From JBFHQE01 sp041592335 (lineage in GTDB: Bacteria; Pseudomonadota; Gammaproteobacteria; Thiohalobacterales; Thiohalobacteraceae), in NCBI GenBank assembly GCA_041592335.1, contig JBFHQE010000001.1, positions 62,001-126,000 of the forward strand: a stretch of DNA of 64,000 bases, given 5' to 3'. The notes under the pieces were generated by a model. It made no database searches. It was not told the origin of the DNA and saw nothing but the letters and a program-made list of their open reading frames with translations. The translations under genes and the position numbers were made by a program. This document shows positions 1 through 8,336 of this stretch, piece by piece (the stretch's first letter is position 1; each line of letters starts with the position of its first letter).

Positions 1-1
1 C

Positions 2-808
2 GTGCGCGAGGCCGCCAGCCTGCCGGCCGAGGAAGCATTGCAGCTGAACGTGATCGATCTGCTGGCCACGGATATGAACGACCTGCTCCAACAGCTGCAG
101 GGCCAGGAAGTACTCATTCTGGGGCAGACACGCACGCTCGATACCAGCGGCCCCGTCACTCGCTACGAGCCAGACTGGCGCAACCGCCTGCTTGCCGTGC
201 TCACCAATCCGAATGTCGCCTATATCCTGATGCTGATCGGCATCTACGGACTGATCTTCGAGTTCTCCAACCCCGGCGCCATCGTGCCCGGCACCGTCGG
301 TGCCATCTGCCTGATACTGGCGCTGTATTCCTTCCAGCTGTTACCGATCAATTACGCCGGCATGGGCCTGATTCTGCTCGGCATCGGGCTGATGATAGGC
401 GAGGCCTTCCAACCGAGCTTCGGCATACTCGGTATCGGCGGCGTCATCGCCTTTGTGATCGGCTCGGTGATTTTGATGGACACCGAGGCGCCCGGCTTTG
501 GCATCGATATCTCCATCATCATCACCTTCGCCGCCGTCAGTGTGCTGATGTTTATCTTCGTAGTCGGCATGGCGCTGAAATCGCGTCGCCGACCGGTGGT
601 CAGCGGCCAGGAAGAACTGCTCGGCGCCACCGCTATCGTGCTTGATGATTTCATCGGGCGTGGTCATGTACGGCTGCATTCGGAAACCTGGAACGCCGTC
701 ACCCGTCAGCCGCTGCACAAGGGCCAGCCGGTGAAGGTCACCGCCATGGACGGTCTGCTGCTGACCGTCGAACCCATCGCCAGCACAACAGAGGAGTCTT
801 CATCATGA
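2..808 (+). CDS. NfeD-family membrane protein, C-terminal part (5' end outside window)
   Basis: The reading frame is open at the window edge, so this is the C-terminal 268 residues of a longer protein. Full NfeD proteins have a ClpP-like serine protease domain followed by a membrane region and a soluble OB-fold. Here the start corresponds to the end of the protease domain. A cluster of strongly hydrophobic, glycine-rich membrane segments follows (about residues 63-195), ending in a positive SRRRP stop-transfer. The last 65 residues form a beta-rich NfeD C-terminal domain. Its stop overlaps the next start by 4 bp (ATGA). NfeD proteins are typically paired with a stomatin-like protein and act in membrane quality control or raft organisation; the slipin partner is the next gene. 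The site of true initiation cannot be seen. Confidence 0.9.
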   Translation: MREAASLPAEEALQLNVIDLLATDMNDLLQQLQGQEVLILGQTRTLDTSGPVTRYEPDWRNRLLAVLTNPNVAYILMLIGIYGLIFEFSNPGAIVPGTVGAICLILALYSFQLLPINYAGMGLILLGIGLMIGEAFQPSFGILGIGGVIAFVIGSVILMDTEAPGFGIDISIIITFAAVSVLMFIFVVGMALKSRRRPVVSGQEELLGATAIVLDDFIGRGHVRLHSETWNAVTRQPLHKGQPVKVTAMDGLLLTVEPIASTTEESSS

Positions 809-1560
809 CTGCCTATACCCTGTACGTCATCATCGCCCTGGTGGTGCTGTTTTTTGTCAGTGCCATCCGCATCCTGCGCGAATACGAGCGCGGCGTCATC
901 TTTACCCTGGGCCGCTTCTGGAAGGTGAAGGGGCCGGGCTTCATCATCGTCATCCCGCTGATCCAGCAGATGGTGCGCGTCGATCTGCGCACCATCGTCA
1001 TGGATGTGCCGACCCAGGATGTGATTTCGAAAGACAATGTCTCGGTGCAGGTCAATGCCGTGGTCTATTTCCGCGTTATCGACCCGGAACGGGCGATCAT
1101 CCAGGTTGAGGACTACTACGCGGCTACCAGTGAGCTGGCGCAAACCACGCTGCGTTCCGTGCTGGGACAACATGAACTGGATGAGATGCTGGCCGAACGC
1201 GATCGACTGAACGCGGATATACAGGAAATCCTCGACCAGCAAACCGATGCCTGGGGCATCAAGGTCAACAATGTGGAAATCAAGCATGTTGATCTGGAAT
1301 CCAGCATGGTGCGTGCCATCGCCAAACAGGCCGAAGCCGAACGTGTACGGCGCGCCAAGATCATCCATGCAGAGGGCGAGATGCAGGCCTCGCAGAAACT
1401 GCTGGAAGCGGCACAGACCCTGGCGCAACAACCACAGGCGATGCAGTTACGTTACCTGCAGACCCTGACCGAAATCGCCGGTGAGCACTCCAACACCATT
1501 GTCTTCCCCCTGCCGATGGATATGATTAACCAGCTTTTCAAGCAGGATAAACAGGACTAG
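805..1560 (+). CDS. slipin / stomatin-like SPFH-domain membrane protein
   Basis: A 251-residue protein with an N-terminal hydrophobic segment (about residues 4-20), then the basic IREYERGVIFTLGRF stretch typical of bacterial stomatin homologues. An SPFH domain follows to about residue 180 (VDVPTQDVISKDNVSVQVNA-like core), then an alanine/glutamate-rich helix (about 170-215) used for oligomerisation. It overlaps nfeD by 4 bp and is almost certainly translated with it. Slipins form ring assemblies on the inner membrane, and NfeD partners are proposed to cap or process them. Length is usual for the family. Confidence 0.95.
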   Translation: MTAYTLYVIIALVVLFFVSAIRILREYERGVIFTLGRFWKVKGPGFIIVIPLIQQMVRVDLRTIVMDVPTQDVISKDNVSVQVNAVVYFRVIDPERAIIQVEDYYAATSELAQTTLRSVLGQHELDEMLAERDRLNADIQEILDQQTDAWGIKVNNVEIKHVDLESSMVRAIAKQAEAERVRRAKIIHAEGEMQASQKLLEAAQTLAQQPQAMQLRYLQTLTEIAGEHSNTIVFPLPMDMINQLFKQDKQD

Positions 1561-1563
1561 TCA

Positions 1564-2229
1564 GTGCAACGTATTCCCGAACCGGATTTAATGAATGAAA
1601 CCAACCAGGCGCTGGCTTACGCGGAAGCGGATTTCAGCGTGCCGCATAATGCCTTTATTGAAGAGTTCCAACACAGATTCCCTGAATTCAGTCATGGCAA
1701 GGTGCTGGACCTGGGTTGTGGTCCGGCCGATGTCAGTTGCCGTTTTGCCCACGCCTATCCGCACAGCGACATCATCGGTGTCGATGGCGCATCCGAAATG
1801 TTACGACTGGGAGAGCAGCGGGTTTCGCAGCTTGGACTATCCGGCCGCATCGCCCTGCATCAGGCCTATTTGCCACGGGATACCATTCCACACAGTGGGG
1901 AATACGCCGCACTTATCAGCAACAGCCTGCTGCATCATCTGCAAGATCCCATGGCATTGTGGACAGTAGTCCGGCAACAGGCACGACCGGGCCTGCATGT
2001 ATTCATCATGGATCTCATGCGCCCGGCTAGCGAGGCACAGGCAGGGGAGCTGGTCGAGGCCTATGCCAGTACTGAACCCGACATCCTGCAACGCGATTTT
2101 TATCACTCGCTGTGCGCCGCTTTCCGCCCCGAGGAAATTCAGCAACAACTGAACCGGGTGGGACTAGACCTTGAAATACAGGTTATTAGCGATCGTCATC
2201 AAATTGTCTTCGGAACAGTGTCACAATAA
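1564..2229 (+). CDS. class I SAM-dependent methyltransferase
   Basis: A 221-residue protein with a Rossmann-type methyltransferase fold: motif I VLDLGCGPADVS near residue 48, an acidic strand-2 end (DIIGVDGASEML), and a LLHHLQDP motif after strand 4, as in UbiE/MenG-like and trans-aconitate-type enzymes. The substrate cannot be deduced. The frame opens with GTG at 1564, three bases after the slipin stop; an ATG at 1591 is the alternative start but lacks a clear ribosome-binding site. Its position suggests read-through transcription from nfeD-slipin. Confidence 0.8.
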   Translation: MQRIPEPDLMNETNQALAYAEADFSVPHNAFIEEFQHRFPEFSHGKVLDLGCGPADVSCRFAHAYPHSDIIGVDGASEMLRLGEQRVSQLGLSGRIALHQAYLPRDTIPHSGEYAALISNSLLHHLQDPMALWTVVRQQARPGLHVFIMDLMRPASEAQAGELVEAYASTEPDILQRDFYHSLCAAFRPEEIQQQLNRVGLDLEIQVISDRHQIVFGTVSQ

Positions 2230-2297
2230 TTTTCATCCACTCTGGCAAAGCCGTTGCCACGTCCTAGACTTAACTAGACCTACGCGGGAATTAGGTC

Positions 2298-3275
2298 ATG
2301 TCGCAAACGCCAAGGAAAAAATCCAGCACCTTGAAGCGCGCCGCCGGCCCAGGCCAGATATCGCGCGAGGACGAACATCGTTTTCGACTGACCTTTGAAC
2401 TGGCCCCGGTCGGGATCGCGCACGTCTCGCCTGACGGCCAGTTCTTACGCGTCAATAAGAAACTGTGTGACATCCTCGGCTATCGGCGCACGGATTTCAT
2501 GAAGCTGGATTTTCAGACGATCACCCACCCGGATGACCTGGCGGAGAATCTCCAGCGCGTGCAACAGATCCTGTCCGGCGTTATCGACAGTTACACGCTG
2601 GATAAGCGCTACCTGCACAAGGACGGCCGTGTTGTCTGGGCGCGACTGACCGTATCCCTGGTACGCGACAGCGAACAGCAACCCAGCTACTTCATCAGCG
2701 TTCTGGAAGACATATCCGATCATAAACAGCAGGAAGCGGAATTGCGCGAGATCCAGACTCGCCTCGAATCGACCAACACCCGGCTTAGCGCACTGGCGCG
2801 CACCGACAGTCTCACCTGTTGCATGAATCGACACGCCTTCATGGAGGAACTGAAGAAAACCTGGCTGTACCATCAACGCTATACCCGGCACTGCACTCTC
2901 GTGTTTATAGACATTGACGAGTTCAAGGCCATAAACGATCACTATGGCCACACCATCGGCGACCGCGCCCTCAACCGGCTGGCGCATCACATCAAATCCT
3001 CGCTGCGCGATACCGACATCATTGGCCGCTATGCCGGGGACGAGTTTCTGGTCTTGATGCAGGAAGTGGATGACTGCCAGGCCGAACGTATCATGGCCGG
3101 CATCCAGGAACGGCCGATTTTTATAGAAACCCACCATCACCAGTCGTTCAAGCTGGATTATTCATTTGGCATTGCCTGCATCACCGAACCCATGATTGAA
3201 AGCGTTGAGCAGTGGATCAATCTCGCCGACGAACGCATGTACCAGTCAAAAAACGCCCCTCGCCATTGCCAGTGA
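2298..3275 (+). CDS. PAS-GGDEF protein, probable diguanylate cyclase
   Basis: A 325-residue cytoplasmic protein. A PAS domain (about residues 28-142; FELAPVGIAHVSPDGQFL, then a PAC-like RYLHKDGRVVWARLTVSLVRD) joins by a short coiled helix to a GGDEF domain (about 165-320). The active-site signature is RYAGDEF (AGDEF at 246-250); Ala in the first position is common in active enzymes. RDTD at 237-240 lies five residues before it and matches the RxxD product-inhibition I-site. The usual DxLTGLxNR motif reads DSLTCCMNR, an odd double cysteine. No EAL or membrane domain is present. Likely makes c-di-GMP in response to a cytoplasmic cue; a link to the pilus in the same window is only speculation. 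Confidence 0.9.
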   Translation: MSQTPRKKSSTLKRAAGPGQISREDEHRFRLTFELAPVGIAHVSPDGQFLRVNKKLCDILGYRRTDFMKLDFQTITHPDDLAENLQRVQQILSGVIDSYTLDKRYLHKDGRVVWARLTVSLVRDSEQQPSYFISVLEDISDHKQQEAELREIQTRLESTNTRLSALARTDSLTCCMNRHAFMEELKKTWLYHQRYTRHCTLVFIDIDEFKAINDHYGHTIGDRALNRLAHHIKSSLRDTDIIGRYAGDEFLVLMQEVDDCQAERIMAGIQERPIFIETHHHQSFKLDYSFGIACITEPMIESVEQWINLADERMYQSKNAPRHCQ

Positions 3276-3319
3276 TTTTCCGCATTGGCTTCAACGCCAA
3301 TTCCCCGTAAGCTTGCGCC

Positions 3320-4150
3320 ATGAACTTGCGCTTCTCCAAAATGCACGGGCTCGGCAATGACTTTGTGGTGATCGATGCGATCAACCAGCAGGTTACGCTC
3401 AGCACCGCCCAGATTCGACAGATCGCCGACCGTCACTTTGGCGTGGGCTGCGATCAACTGTTGCTGGTGGAAGCGACACAATCGGCCGCCGCCGATTTTC
3501 GCTATCGCATCTATAATGCCGACGGCGGCGAAGTGGAACAGTGCGGGAATGGCGCGCGCTGCTTTGCCCGCTTTGTACGCGACCAGGGTATGACCAATAA
3601 GAACATCATTCCCGTGGAAACGCTCGGTGGGCTGATTGAATTACAGATCACCGATAACGGCGACGTCTGCGTGGATATGGGCGCGCCGGTATTCGCGCCC
3701 GGGAACATCCCTTTTACAGCCGATCAGCAAGCTGTCACTTACCTGATTGAAGCACTCGGCCAGGCACGCTCCATCAGCGCGCTCTCGATGGGCAACCCCC
3801 ATGCCGTGCTGATCGTGGACGATGTCGACTCCGCCCCGGTCGCCACCCTGGGACCGGTGCTGGAATCCCATCCGCGCTTTCCCAGGCGCGTCAATGTCGG
3901 CTTCATGCAAATCCTGGCACGCAACGAAATTCGGCTGCGCGTCTACGAGCGTGGCGCGGGTGAAACGCTGGCCTGCGGCACCGGCGCCTGCGCCGCCGTG
4001 GTGGCCGGACAGATTCAAGGTCGGCTCGATCACGAGGTGCGCGTGCACCTGCCTGGCGGTGAACTTGTGATAAGCTGGCAGGGCAATGGCCACAGCGTCC
4101 TGATGACTGGCCCGGCCGTGACCGTTTTCGAAGGCACCTTGACCCTATGA
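3320..4150 (+). CDS. dapF: diaminopimelate epimerase
   Basis: A 276-residue enzyme that interconverts LL- and meso-diaminopimelate for lysine and peptidoglycan synthesis. Both catalytic cysteines are in their signatures: Cys75 in EQCGNGARCFA and Cys219 in LACGTGACA. The FSKMHGLGNDFVVID start is the canonical N-terminus, so ATG at 3320 is secure. Length matches the family. It overlaps the DUF484 gene by 4 bp, in the dapF-DUF484-xerC order common in Gammaproteobacteria. Confidence 0.98.
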   Translation: MNLRFSKMHGLGNDFVVIDAINQQVTLSTAQIRQIADRHFGVGCDQLLLVEATQSAAADFRYRIYNADGGEVEQCGNGARCFARFVRDQGMTNKNIIPVETLGGLIELQITDNGDVCVDMGAPVFAPGNIPFTADQQAVTYLIEALGQARSISALSMGNPHAVLIVDDVDSAPVATLGPVLESHPRFPRRVNVGFMQILARNEIRLRVYERGAGETLACGTGACAAVVAGQIQGRLDHEVRVHLPGGELVISWQGNGHSVLMTGPAVTVFEGTLTL

Positions 4151-4872
4151 GCAGCTCAACCCTGGACAGCACCGAACTGGAAACCACATTGACGCCGGAA
4201 CTGGTGGCTGACTACCTGCAAAATAATCCCGAATTTTTCCTGCAATTTCCGGAGCTGGCGACCAGCCTGCAGATTCCGCATGATTCCGGTCAGGCGGTTT
4301 CCCTGATCGAAAAACAGGTGCAACTGCTGCGCGACCAGAACCAGCAGTACAAACGCAAGTTGATGGAGCTGGTGGATATTGGTCGTGAAAATGATGCGCT
4401 GCATGCCAATATTCATCGCCTTACCATCGCCCTGATGAGCGCCACTTCCCTGCAAGGACTGGTAGATGCGCTGTTTACCCAGCTGCTGGGCGATTTTAAT
4501 GCCGATGCCGTTGGCCTGCGCCTGGCGGGCCTGCCCAACGAGTTTGCCGACACCAGGGTATTTGCCTACGACCGCGAAGACCCCGCGCTGGCGGCATTTG
4601 AAAACTTTTTTCGCGCCATCCGTCCGATCTGCGGTTTTTTAAAACCGGAACAGCTGGATTACCTGTTCCAGGACAAGGTCGCGCAAATCAAATCCTCCGC
4701 CCTGATTCCGCTGGGTGAGCATGCGGAATACGGTTTGCTCGCGGTCGGCAGCGATGATGAACACAGCTATCACCCTGGTCACGAAACCCAGTTCCTGCGC
4801 AATATCGGTGATCTTGTGGCCTGCGCACTCAGCTGTTACCTGAAACCGGCCTCGGTGGAGAATGCCGGATAA
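4147..4872 (+). CDS. DUF484 family protein (GAF-like fold)
   Basis: A 241-residue conserved protein of unknown function, almost always found between dapF and xerC. The N-terminal LTPELVADYLQNNPEFFLQFPEL motif (about 17-40) is diagnostic. A coiled helix (about 55-95) leads into a GAF-like domain to about residue 225. It overlaps dapF by 4 bp and xerC by 11 bp, so the three are translationally coupled. No catalytic motif is seen. Confidence 0.93.
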   Translation: MSSSTLDSTELETTLTPELVADYLQNNPEFFLQFPELATSLQIPHDSGQAVSLIEKQVQLLRDQNQQYKRKLMELVDIGRENDALHANIHRLTIALMSATSLQGLVDALFTQLLGDFNADAVGLRLAGLPNEFADTRVFAYDREDPALAAFENFFRAIRPICGFLKPEQLDYLFQDKVAQIKSSALIPLGEHAEYGLLAVGSDDEHSYHPGHETQFLRNIGDLVACALSCYLKPASVENAG

Positions 4873-5791
4873 TTCCCTGTCGTCGGCGGCCAATGAGGCC
4901 CTGACCGCCTACCTCGCCCACCTGCGCGAAAAGAACCTGTCGCCGCACACGCTCAGCAATTACCAGCGCGATCTCCTGGAACTGGCCGCATTTCTGCAAC
5001 AGCAATCGCTCACTGACTGGCACCAGGTCGATAGCCAGCACCTGCGTGAATTCACGGCGCGCGCCCATCGCCGGGGACTGAAAAGTCGCAGCATTCAACG
5101 CAAACTTTCCGCTGCACGCGGCCTGTTCAATTACCTTTTGCGGTTTGCCCCGGACAAACACCGCTACCGACATAACCCGGCACAGGATATTCGTGCGCCG
5201 AAAGCCGAGAAGCGGCTACCCAAAGCGCTGGATGTCGATCAGACTGCGCGGTTACTGGATGGTAAAACCGAGTCTGTTATCGCGAAACGCGACAACGCCA
5301 TTTTTGAACTGATGTACTCATCCGGCCTGCGCCTGTCGGAACTGATTGCGCTGAACATCAGCGACATTCAACGCAACGACGGGCTGGTGAATGTCATCGG
5401 CAAGGGCCGTAAGGAACGCGTGGTGCCCATCGGGGGCAAGGCGCATGACGCCCTGCAGCAATGGTTGGCGGTTAGAGATGAAATACAGCGGGATGCCGAC
5501 GAACCGGCATTGTTTATCAGTCAACAGGGAAAACGCATCGCGCCGCGCAGTGTGCAACAACGCCTGAAGCAACTGGCGCTGCGACGCGGTATCAGTGCTG
5601 ACGTGCATCCGCACATGTTGCGCCATGCCTTCGCCAGTCACTTACTGGAATCGAGTGGTGACCTGCGCGCCGTGCAGGAACTGCTGGGACATGCCGACAT
5701 CAGCACCACCCAGATCTACACCCACCTCGACTTTCAGCACCTCGCCGAGGTGTACGACAAAGCCCATCCGCGGGCGAAGAAACAGAAATAA
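4862..5791 (+). CDS. xerC: tyrosine recombinase XerC
   Basis: A 309-residue site-specific recombinase that with XerD resolves chromosome dimers at dif. It has an N-terminal SAM-like core-binding domain (about 10-95) and a catalytic domain carrying Arg157 (SSGLRLSE), Lys181 (GKGRKERVVPI), His251/Arg254 (HMLRHAFASHLL), His277 (LLGHADIS) and the nucleophile Tyr286 (TQIYTHLD), all present. The gene context dapF-DUF484-xerC marks it as the housekeeping XerC, not an integrase of the adjacent island. Overlaps DUF484 by 11 bp. Confidence 0.97.
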   Translation: MPDNSLSSAANEALTAYLAHLREKNLSPHTLSNYQRDLLELAAFLQQQSLTDWHQVDSQHLREFTARAHRRGLKSRSIQRKLSAARGLFNYLLRFAPDKHRYRHNPAQDIRAPKAEKRLPKALDVDQTARLLDGKTESVIAKRDNAIFELMYSSGLRLSELIALNISDIQRNDGLVNVIGKGRKERVVPIGGKAHDALQQWLAVRDEIQRDADEPALFISQQGKRIAPRSVQQRLKQLALRRGISADVHPHMLRHAFASHLLESSGDLRAVQELLGHADISTTQIYTHLDFQHLAEVYDKAHPRAKKQK

Positions 5792-5842
5792 AAAATCGAG
5801 TCGGACCCCGCAGCGCAGCGAAGGACTCTGATTCGATTTTTA
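5790..5842 (+). terminator. likely terminator after xerC
   Basis: Starting at the xerC stop codon, AAAAATCGAGTC pairs imperfectly with GACTCTGATTCGATTTTT across a GC-rich loop. The right arm ends in a T-run, giving an A-tract/T-tract hairpin that could work in both directions. Confidence 0.6.
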
Positions 5843-5900
5843 TTAAAGGCTACCTTTAACATAAAGCCGATATAGTTTTATATGAAAAGCTGCATTTAAT
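5841..5900. repeat. 60-bp element with TTAAAGG palindrome, left copy
   Basis: Starts with a perfect 7-3-7 palindrome TTAAAGGCTACCTTTAA at 5843-5859. After a fixed spacing come TATATGAAA (from 5879) and a half-site CATTTAAT. The same arrangement with identical 36-bp spacing recurs at 9529-9588 in front of the Fic gene, about three quarters identical. The palindrome looks like a repressor operator. This copy fronts no intact gene, so it may mark an island boundary. Confidence 0.7.
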
Positions 5901-5910
5901 ACTGAATACC

Positions 5911-6000
5911 GTCATTCCGGCGAAAGCCGGACAAAAGCGCAAAGCGCGTTGAACGCCCGTAGGGGCGGCCCGGAGGGCAAGCGTAGCGAGTAATCCAGGC
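5911..6000. repeat. dispersed GTCATTCCGGCGAAAGCCGG-type element
   Basis: Begins GTCATTCCGG and contains the small hairpin CCGGCGAAAGCCGG (5917-5930) and further short inverted segments. It ends in TAATCCAGG, the ends of a short intergenic element widely dispersed in proteobacteria. No coding capacity is seen. Family membership is from memory of the end motifs, not from a search. Confidence 0.5.
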
Positions 6001-6031
6001 TTCCGTATCTCTTGAGATGCACAAAACATGC

Positions 6032-6065
6032 TTGTGTATCACTTTTCGCGAAAACTGATACACAA
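6032..6065. promoter_or_regulatory. 34-bp near-perfect palindrome
   Basis: The left half TTGTGTATCACTTTTCG and the right half CGAAAACTGATACACAA are reverse complements at 16 of 17 positions (one C-C mismatch), with no loop. It lies 12 bp beyond the stop of the truncated methyltransferase. The exact centre TTTTCGCGAAAA and the length suggest a protein-binding dyad rather than a terminator, as no T-run follows on either strand. Confidence 0.65.
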
Positions 6066-6076
6066 ACCCTCAATCG

Positions 6077-6364
6077 TCAGCCCTGGATCATTGCATCCAG
6101 CTGCTGGTACACGTTTCGCCCTTTGTCACCCTGCTCAACCGCGGATTTAGTCTTGTACGGCGGATCGATATAGATGCATTTCACCTTACCGGCATACAGC
6201 GGCAACAACGCCTTCAACGCATCCAGGTTATCCCCCTGAATCAACATATTCTCGTTATTCGGGTCGCCATAACTCAGCTCCGGCACCGGCTTCAGCAACC
6301 GATACGGCACCTTGCTGGCCTGTTTAACCGCCTGTTCTTTATTTAACCAATCGAGTAAGGGCAT
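6077..6364 (-). pseudogene. truncated type III-like adenine DNA methyltransferase (Mod N-terminus)
   Basis: A 95-residue frame whose first ~70 residues match the start of type III Mod / site-specific adenine methyltransferases: a short helix, then YGDPNNENMLIQGDNLDALKALLP and the catalytic strand IYIDPPY at about residues 64-70. In complete enzymes this is followed by NT and several hundred more residues with the SAM-binding FxGxG motif. Here it turns into KTKSAVEQGDKGRNVYQQLD and stops, as if an internal deletion joined the N-terminus to unrelated or C-terminal sequence. It cannot be an active methyltransferase. It lies 35 bp downstream of the AlbA_2 gene on the same strand. Confidence 0.8.
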
Positions 6365-6399
6365 ATCGCTCAGTCACTTTGCTTAATTTCAACAACACG

Positions 6400-8328
6400 C
6401 TAGTCATGCTCATTTTGTTTTAATGCACGATAGCGTTGTTCAGGATGGTTCGGTTTAGTGGGATAGGCAAATTCCAGCCGCTGCTGGCGTACCATGGGGT
6501 TCAGATATTCTTTACGCAGAAACTCCGCTGAACGCCCAAGCAACTGACTCATTTGCTGGAGCGAGAGATAACGGTTGTCGCACAACATTAGTATCGTGGC
6601 CTCCATTTCCCCCCGAGGTGCTTTGCCTTTTACCGCAACCGCCTTGCTTATTTGCCGTAGCCGCTCCAGATCCTCCGGACTTAATTCCCCAACCTCTGGA
6701 GCTGGGCGCGAAACCTCCGGAGCTTTACTGCTAACCTCCGAACCCTGCTCCAGCTCCGGAGGTTTCCCAATATTGTCATTATTATCATACGGTTGGAATG
6801 AGAAGGCATCTTCTGGAACGGGTAGATCCGCGCCCGGCAAATAATACACCGTACCGCGTCCACTACCATCCGACTTCAACAGCTTCTCTTTCACCAGCCG
6901 CGCCAATGACTGTGTTAAGTCGTGAGAATGCACATCGGTCAGCTCCATAATGCGAGTATGGTTTATCACTCGCTCAACCGCGGCACTCACCAGAATCAGA
7001 CGCTCCAGTTCACTCAGACCATCGAATGAACTGCCCAACTCATTACGTAGACCTTCGATCACCTCAATGGGATAAAGGTCCAGCATTTTTAATTCCATTA
7101 GCGTCTGCTCAGGCTGGCGCTTTTCATGCAAAAGAGGCTGTCGCCACGACTGGCTGGCCCAGCTACTATAAATTATGGGCACACCAGAACCTGCTCGCTC
7201 AGCAAGACCGGCAAGCACAAACATCTTATGCAAAGAACGATTTCTGCAATCACTCTCTCCCCCTCGAATGGCCTGCTCGATGGCAATGCGCATCAGCCCA
7301 GGATTGCGAAAGCCAAACATATCAGGCCGTTTTACCACGAGGATAGAAAGTCGGCCTGTGTAATCCGCATGCACCAGTGTATTGATTAATGCCTCTCGTA
7401 ATGCAACATGCACCGGCGAATCATCCTGGCGCTGGCCCTGTTGCAAAGCAAAAGGCACTTTCAAGTCGGAGGTCAGTTTGCGAATAACTTTTCGGTAAAA
7501 ATCAAACAGGTTGCCGGACCAGCTGCCGTCCAGTGTCACACGATCAATCCAACGCAGCTCTTTTTTGGCTTCTGGGCGCTCCTGGTAGTCAAGCATGTAG
7601 TGCGGCACAGCATCGTGAATGGCGTGCAACTTGCCAAACATCAGCAGACCCGCCAATGTCAGCCCTTCTTCGCCTGTTGAACGATCTTTTTTCCAGGCGC
7701 CGATACAACGAAGAAATTCAATGGTATCGAGATCATTCCAGGGATGTGTAGCACGACTGGCCTTGAACTGTTGGCGATAGGCCTGCACCGATTCCATTTC
7801 TAGGTCCGAAAGATCGTATCCCGTTAACAGCTGACCATCCCGTGCATCCTCAACCTGTTCTGCCAGCATGCGCTTTATTGTTTCATCATCACATTTATGG
7901 TCACCTTCGTTAAAGCGCTGATAGGTGCCCATCATGGGATTATTGTTGATATACACTGGGCGAGATTTACGCGACGCCTGGGGAATATGAATCCGTATTA
8001 ATGACTTCCCATCAACATCTATTACTTCAACGTCACTGTTTTCCAGCAGATTGCTGCTAACTTTTTCTTTGCTATTAACAGTATTCCAGAAGTCAGTAAT
8101 AACTTTGTCTGGATTCGCAATTCCAATGATTTCAAAAATACCTTTGCTAGACTCTTCAACACCCAGAATAATCTCGCCACCCTGAGTATTTGCCATGGCG
8201 CTGTAACTCTTCCATAAATCTTTTGGCAGCTCGCCATTTCCATTGGCACCCTGTGCGGACTTGAACTCTATTTCTACGCTTTCCTTTAAATCCCGTAGAT
8301 CTTGTTCGTTACTTATTATTATCTTCAT
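6400..8328 (-). CDS. AlbA_2 / HATPase_c_4 ATP-binding protein (putative regulator)
   Basis: A 642-residue protein, often loosely called RecG-like or a divergent AAA protein. The N-terminal AlbA_2 nucleic-acid-binding domain (about 10-150) carries the ESVEIEFKSA and NTQGGEIILGVEE motifs. A GHKL-like ATP-binding region (about 260-400) has ALREALINTLVHADY, FRNPG and GLAERAGSGVP. Winged-helix segments lie near 440-500 and at the C-terminus (about 585-635). A linker around residues 515-565 repeats PEL/PEV with S, P and E (mirrored as repeated CTCCGGAG in the DNA). Such proteins are common beside restriction-modification genes. It follows the Fic gene by 8 bp, and its local GC is lower than that of the flanking housekeeping genes. 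Confidence 0.85.
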   Translation of the reverse strand: MKIIISNEQDLRDLKESVEIEFKSAQGANGNGELPKDLWKSYSAMANTQGGEIILGVEESSKGIFEIIGIANPDKVITDFWNTVNSKEKVSSNLLENSDVEVIDVDGKSLIRIHIPQASRKSRPVYINNNPMMGTYQRFNEGDHKCDDETIKRMLAEQVEDARDGQLLTGYDLSDLEMESVQAYRQQFKASRATHPWNDLDTIEFLRCIGAWKKDRSTGEEGLTLAGLLMFGKLHAIHDAVPHYMLDYQERPEAKKELRWIDRVTLDGSWSGNLFDFYRKVIRKLTSDLKVPFALQQGQRQDDSPVHVALREALINTLVHADYTGRLSILVVKRPDMFGFRNPGLMRIAIEQAIRGGESDCRNRSLHKMFVLAGLAERAGSGVPIIYSSWASQSWRQPLLHEKRQPEQTLMELKMLDLYPIEVIEGLRNELGSSFDGLSELERLILVSAAVERVINHTRIMELTDVHSHDLTQSLARLVKEKLLKSDGSGRGTVYYLPGADLPVPEDAFSFQPYDNNDNIGKPPELEQGSEVSSKAPEVSRPAPEVGELSPEDLERLRQISKAVAVKGKAPRGEMEATILMLCDNRYLSLQQMSQLLGRSAEFLRKEYLNPMVRQQRLEFAYPTKPNHPEQRYRALKQNEHD

Positions 8329-8336
8329 ATCGATAT

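Noticed and set aside
706..1431. 241-codon open frame antisense to nfeD and slipin
   Set aside because: High-GC mirror frame over two clearly conserved genes; composition (many His, Asp, Gln) is typical of antisense reading.
6670..6780. Possible CRISPR-like repeats at the CTCCGGAG units
   Set aside because: Units lie inside a coding frame, are short and irregular, and encode PEL/PEV linker repeats.
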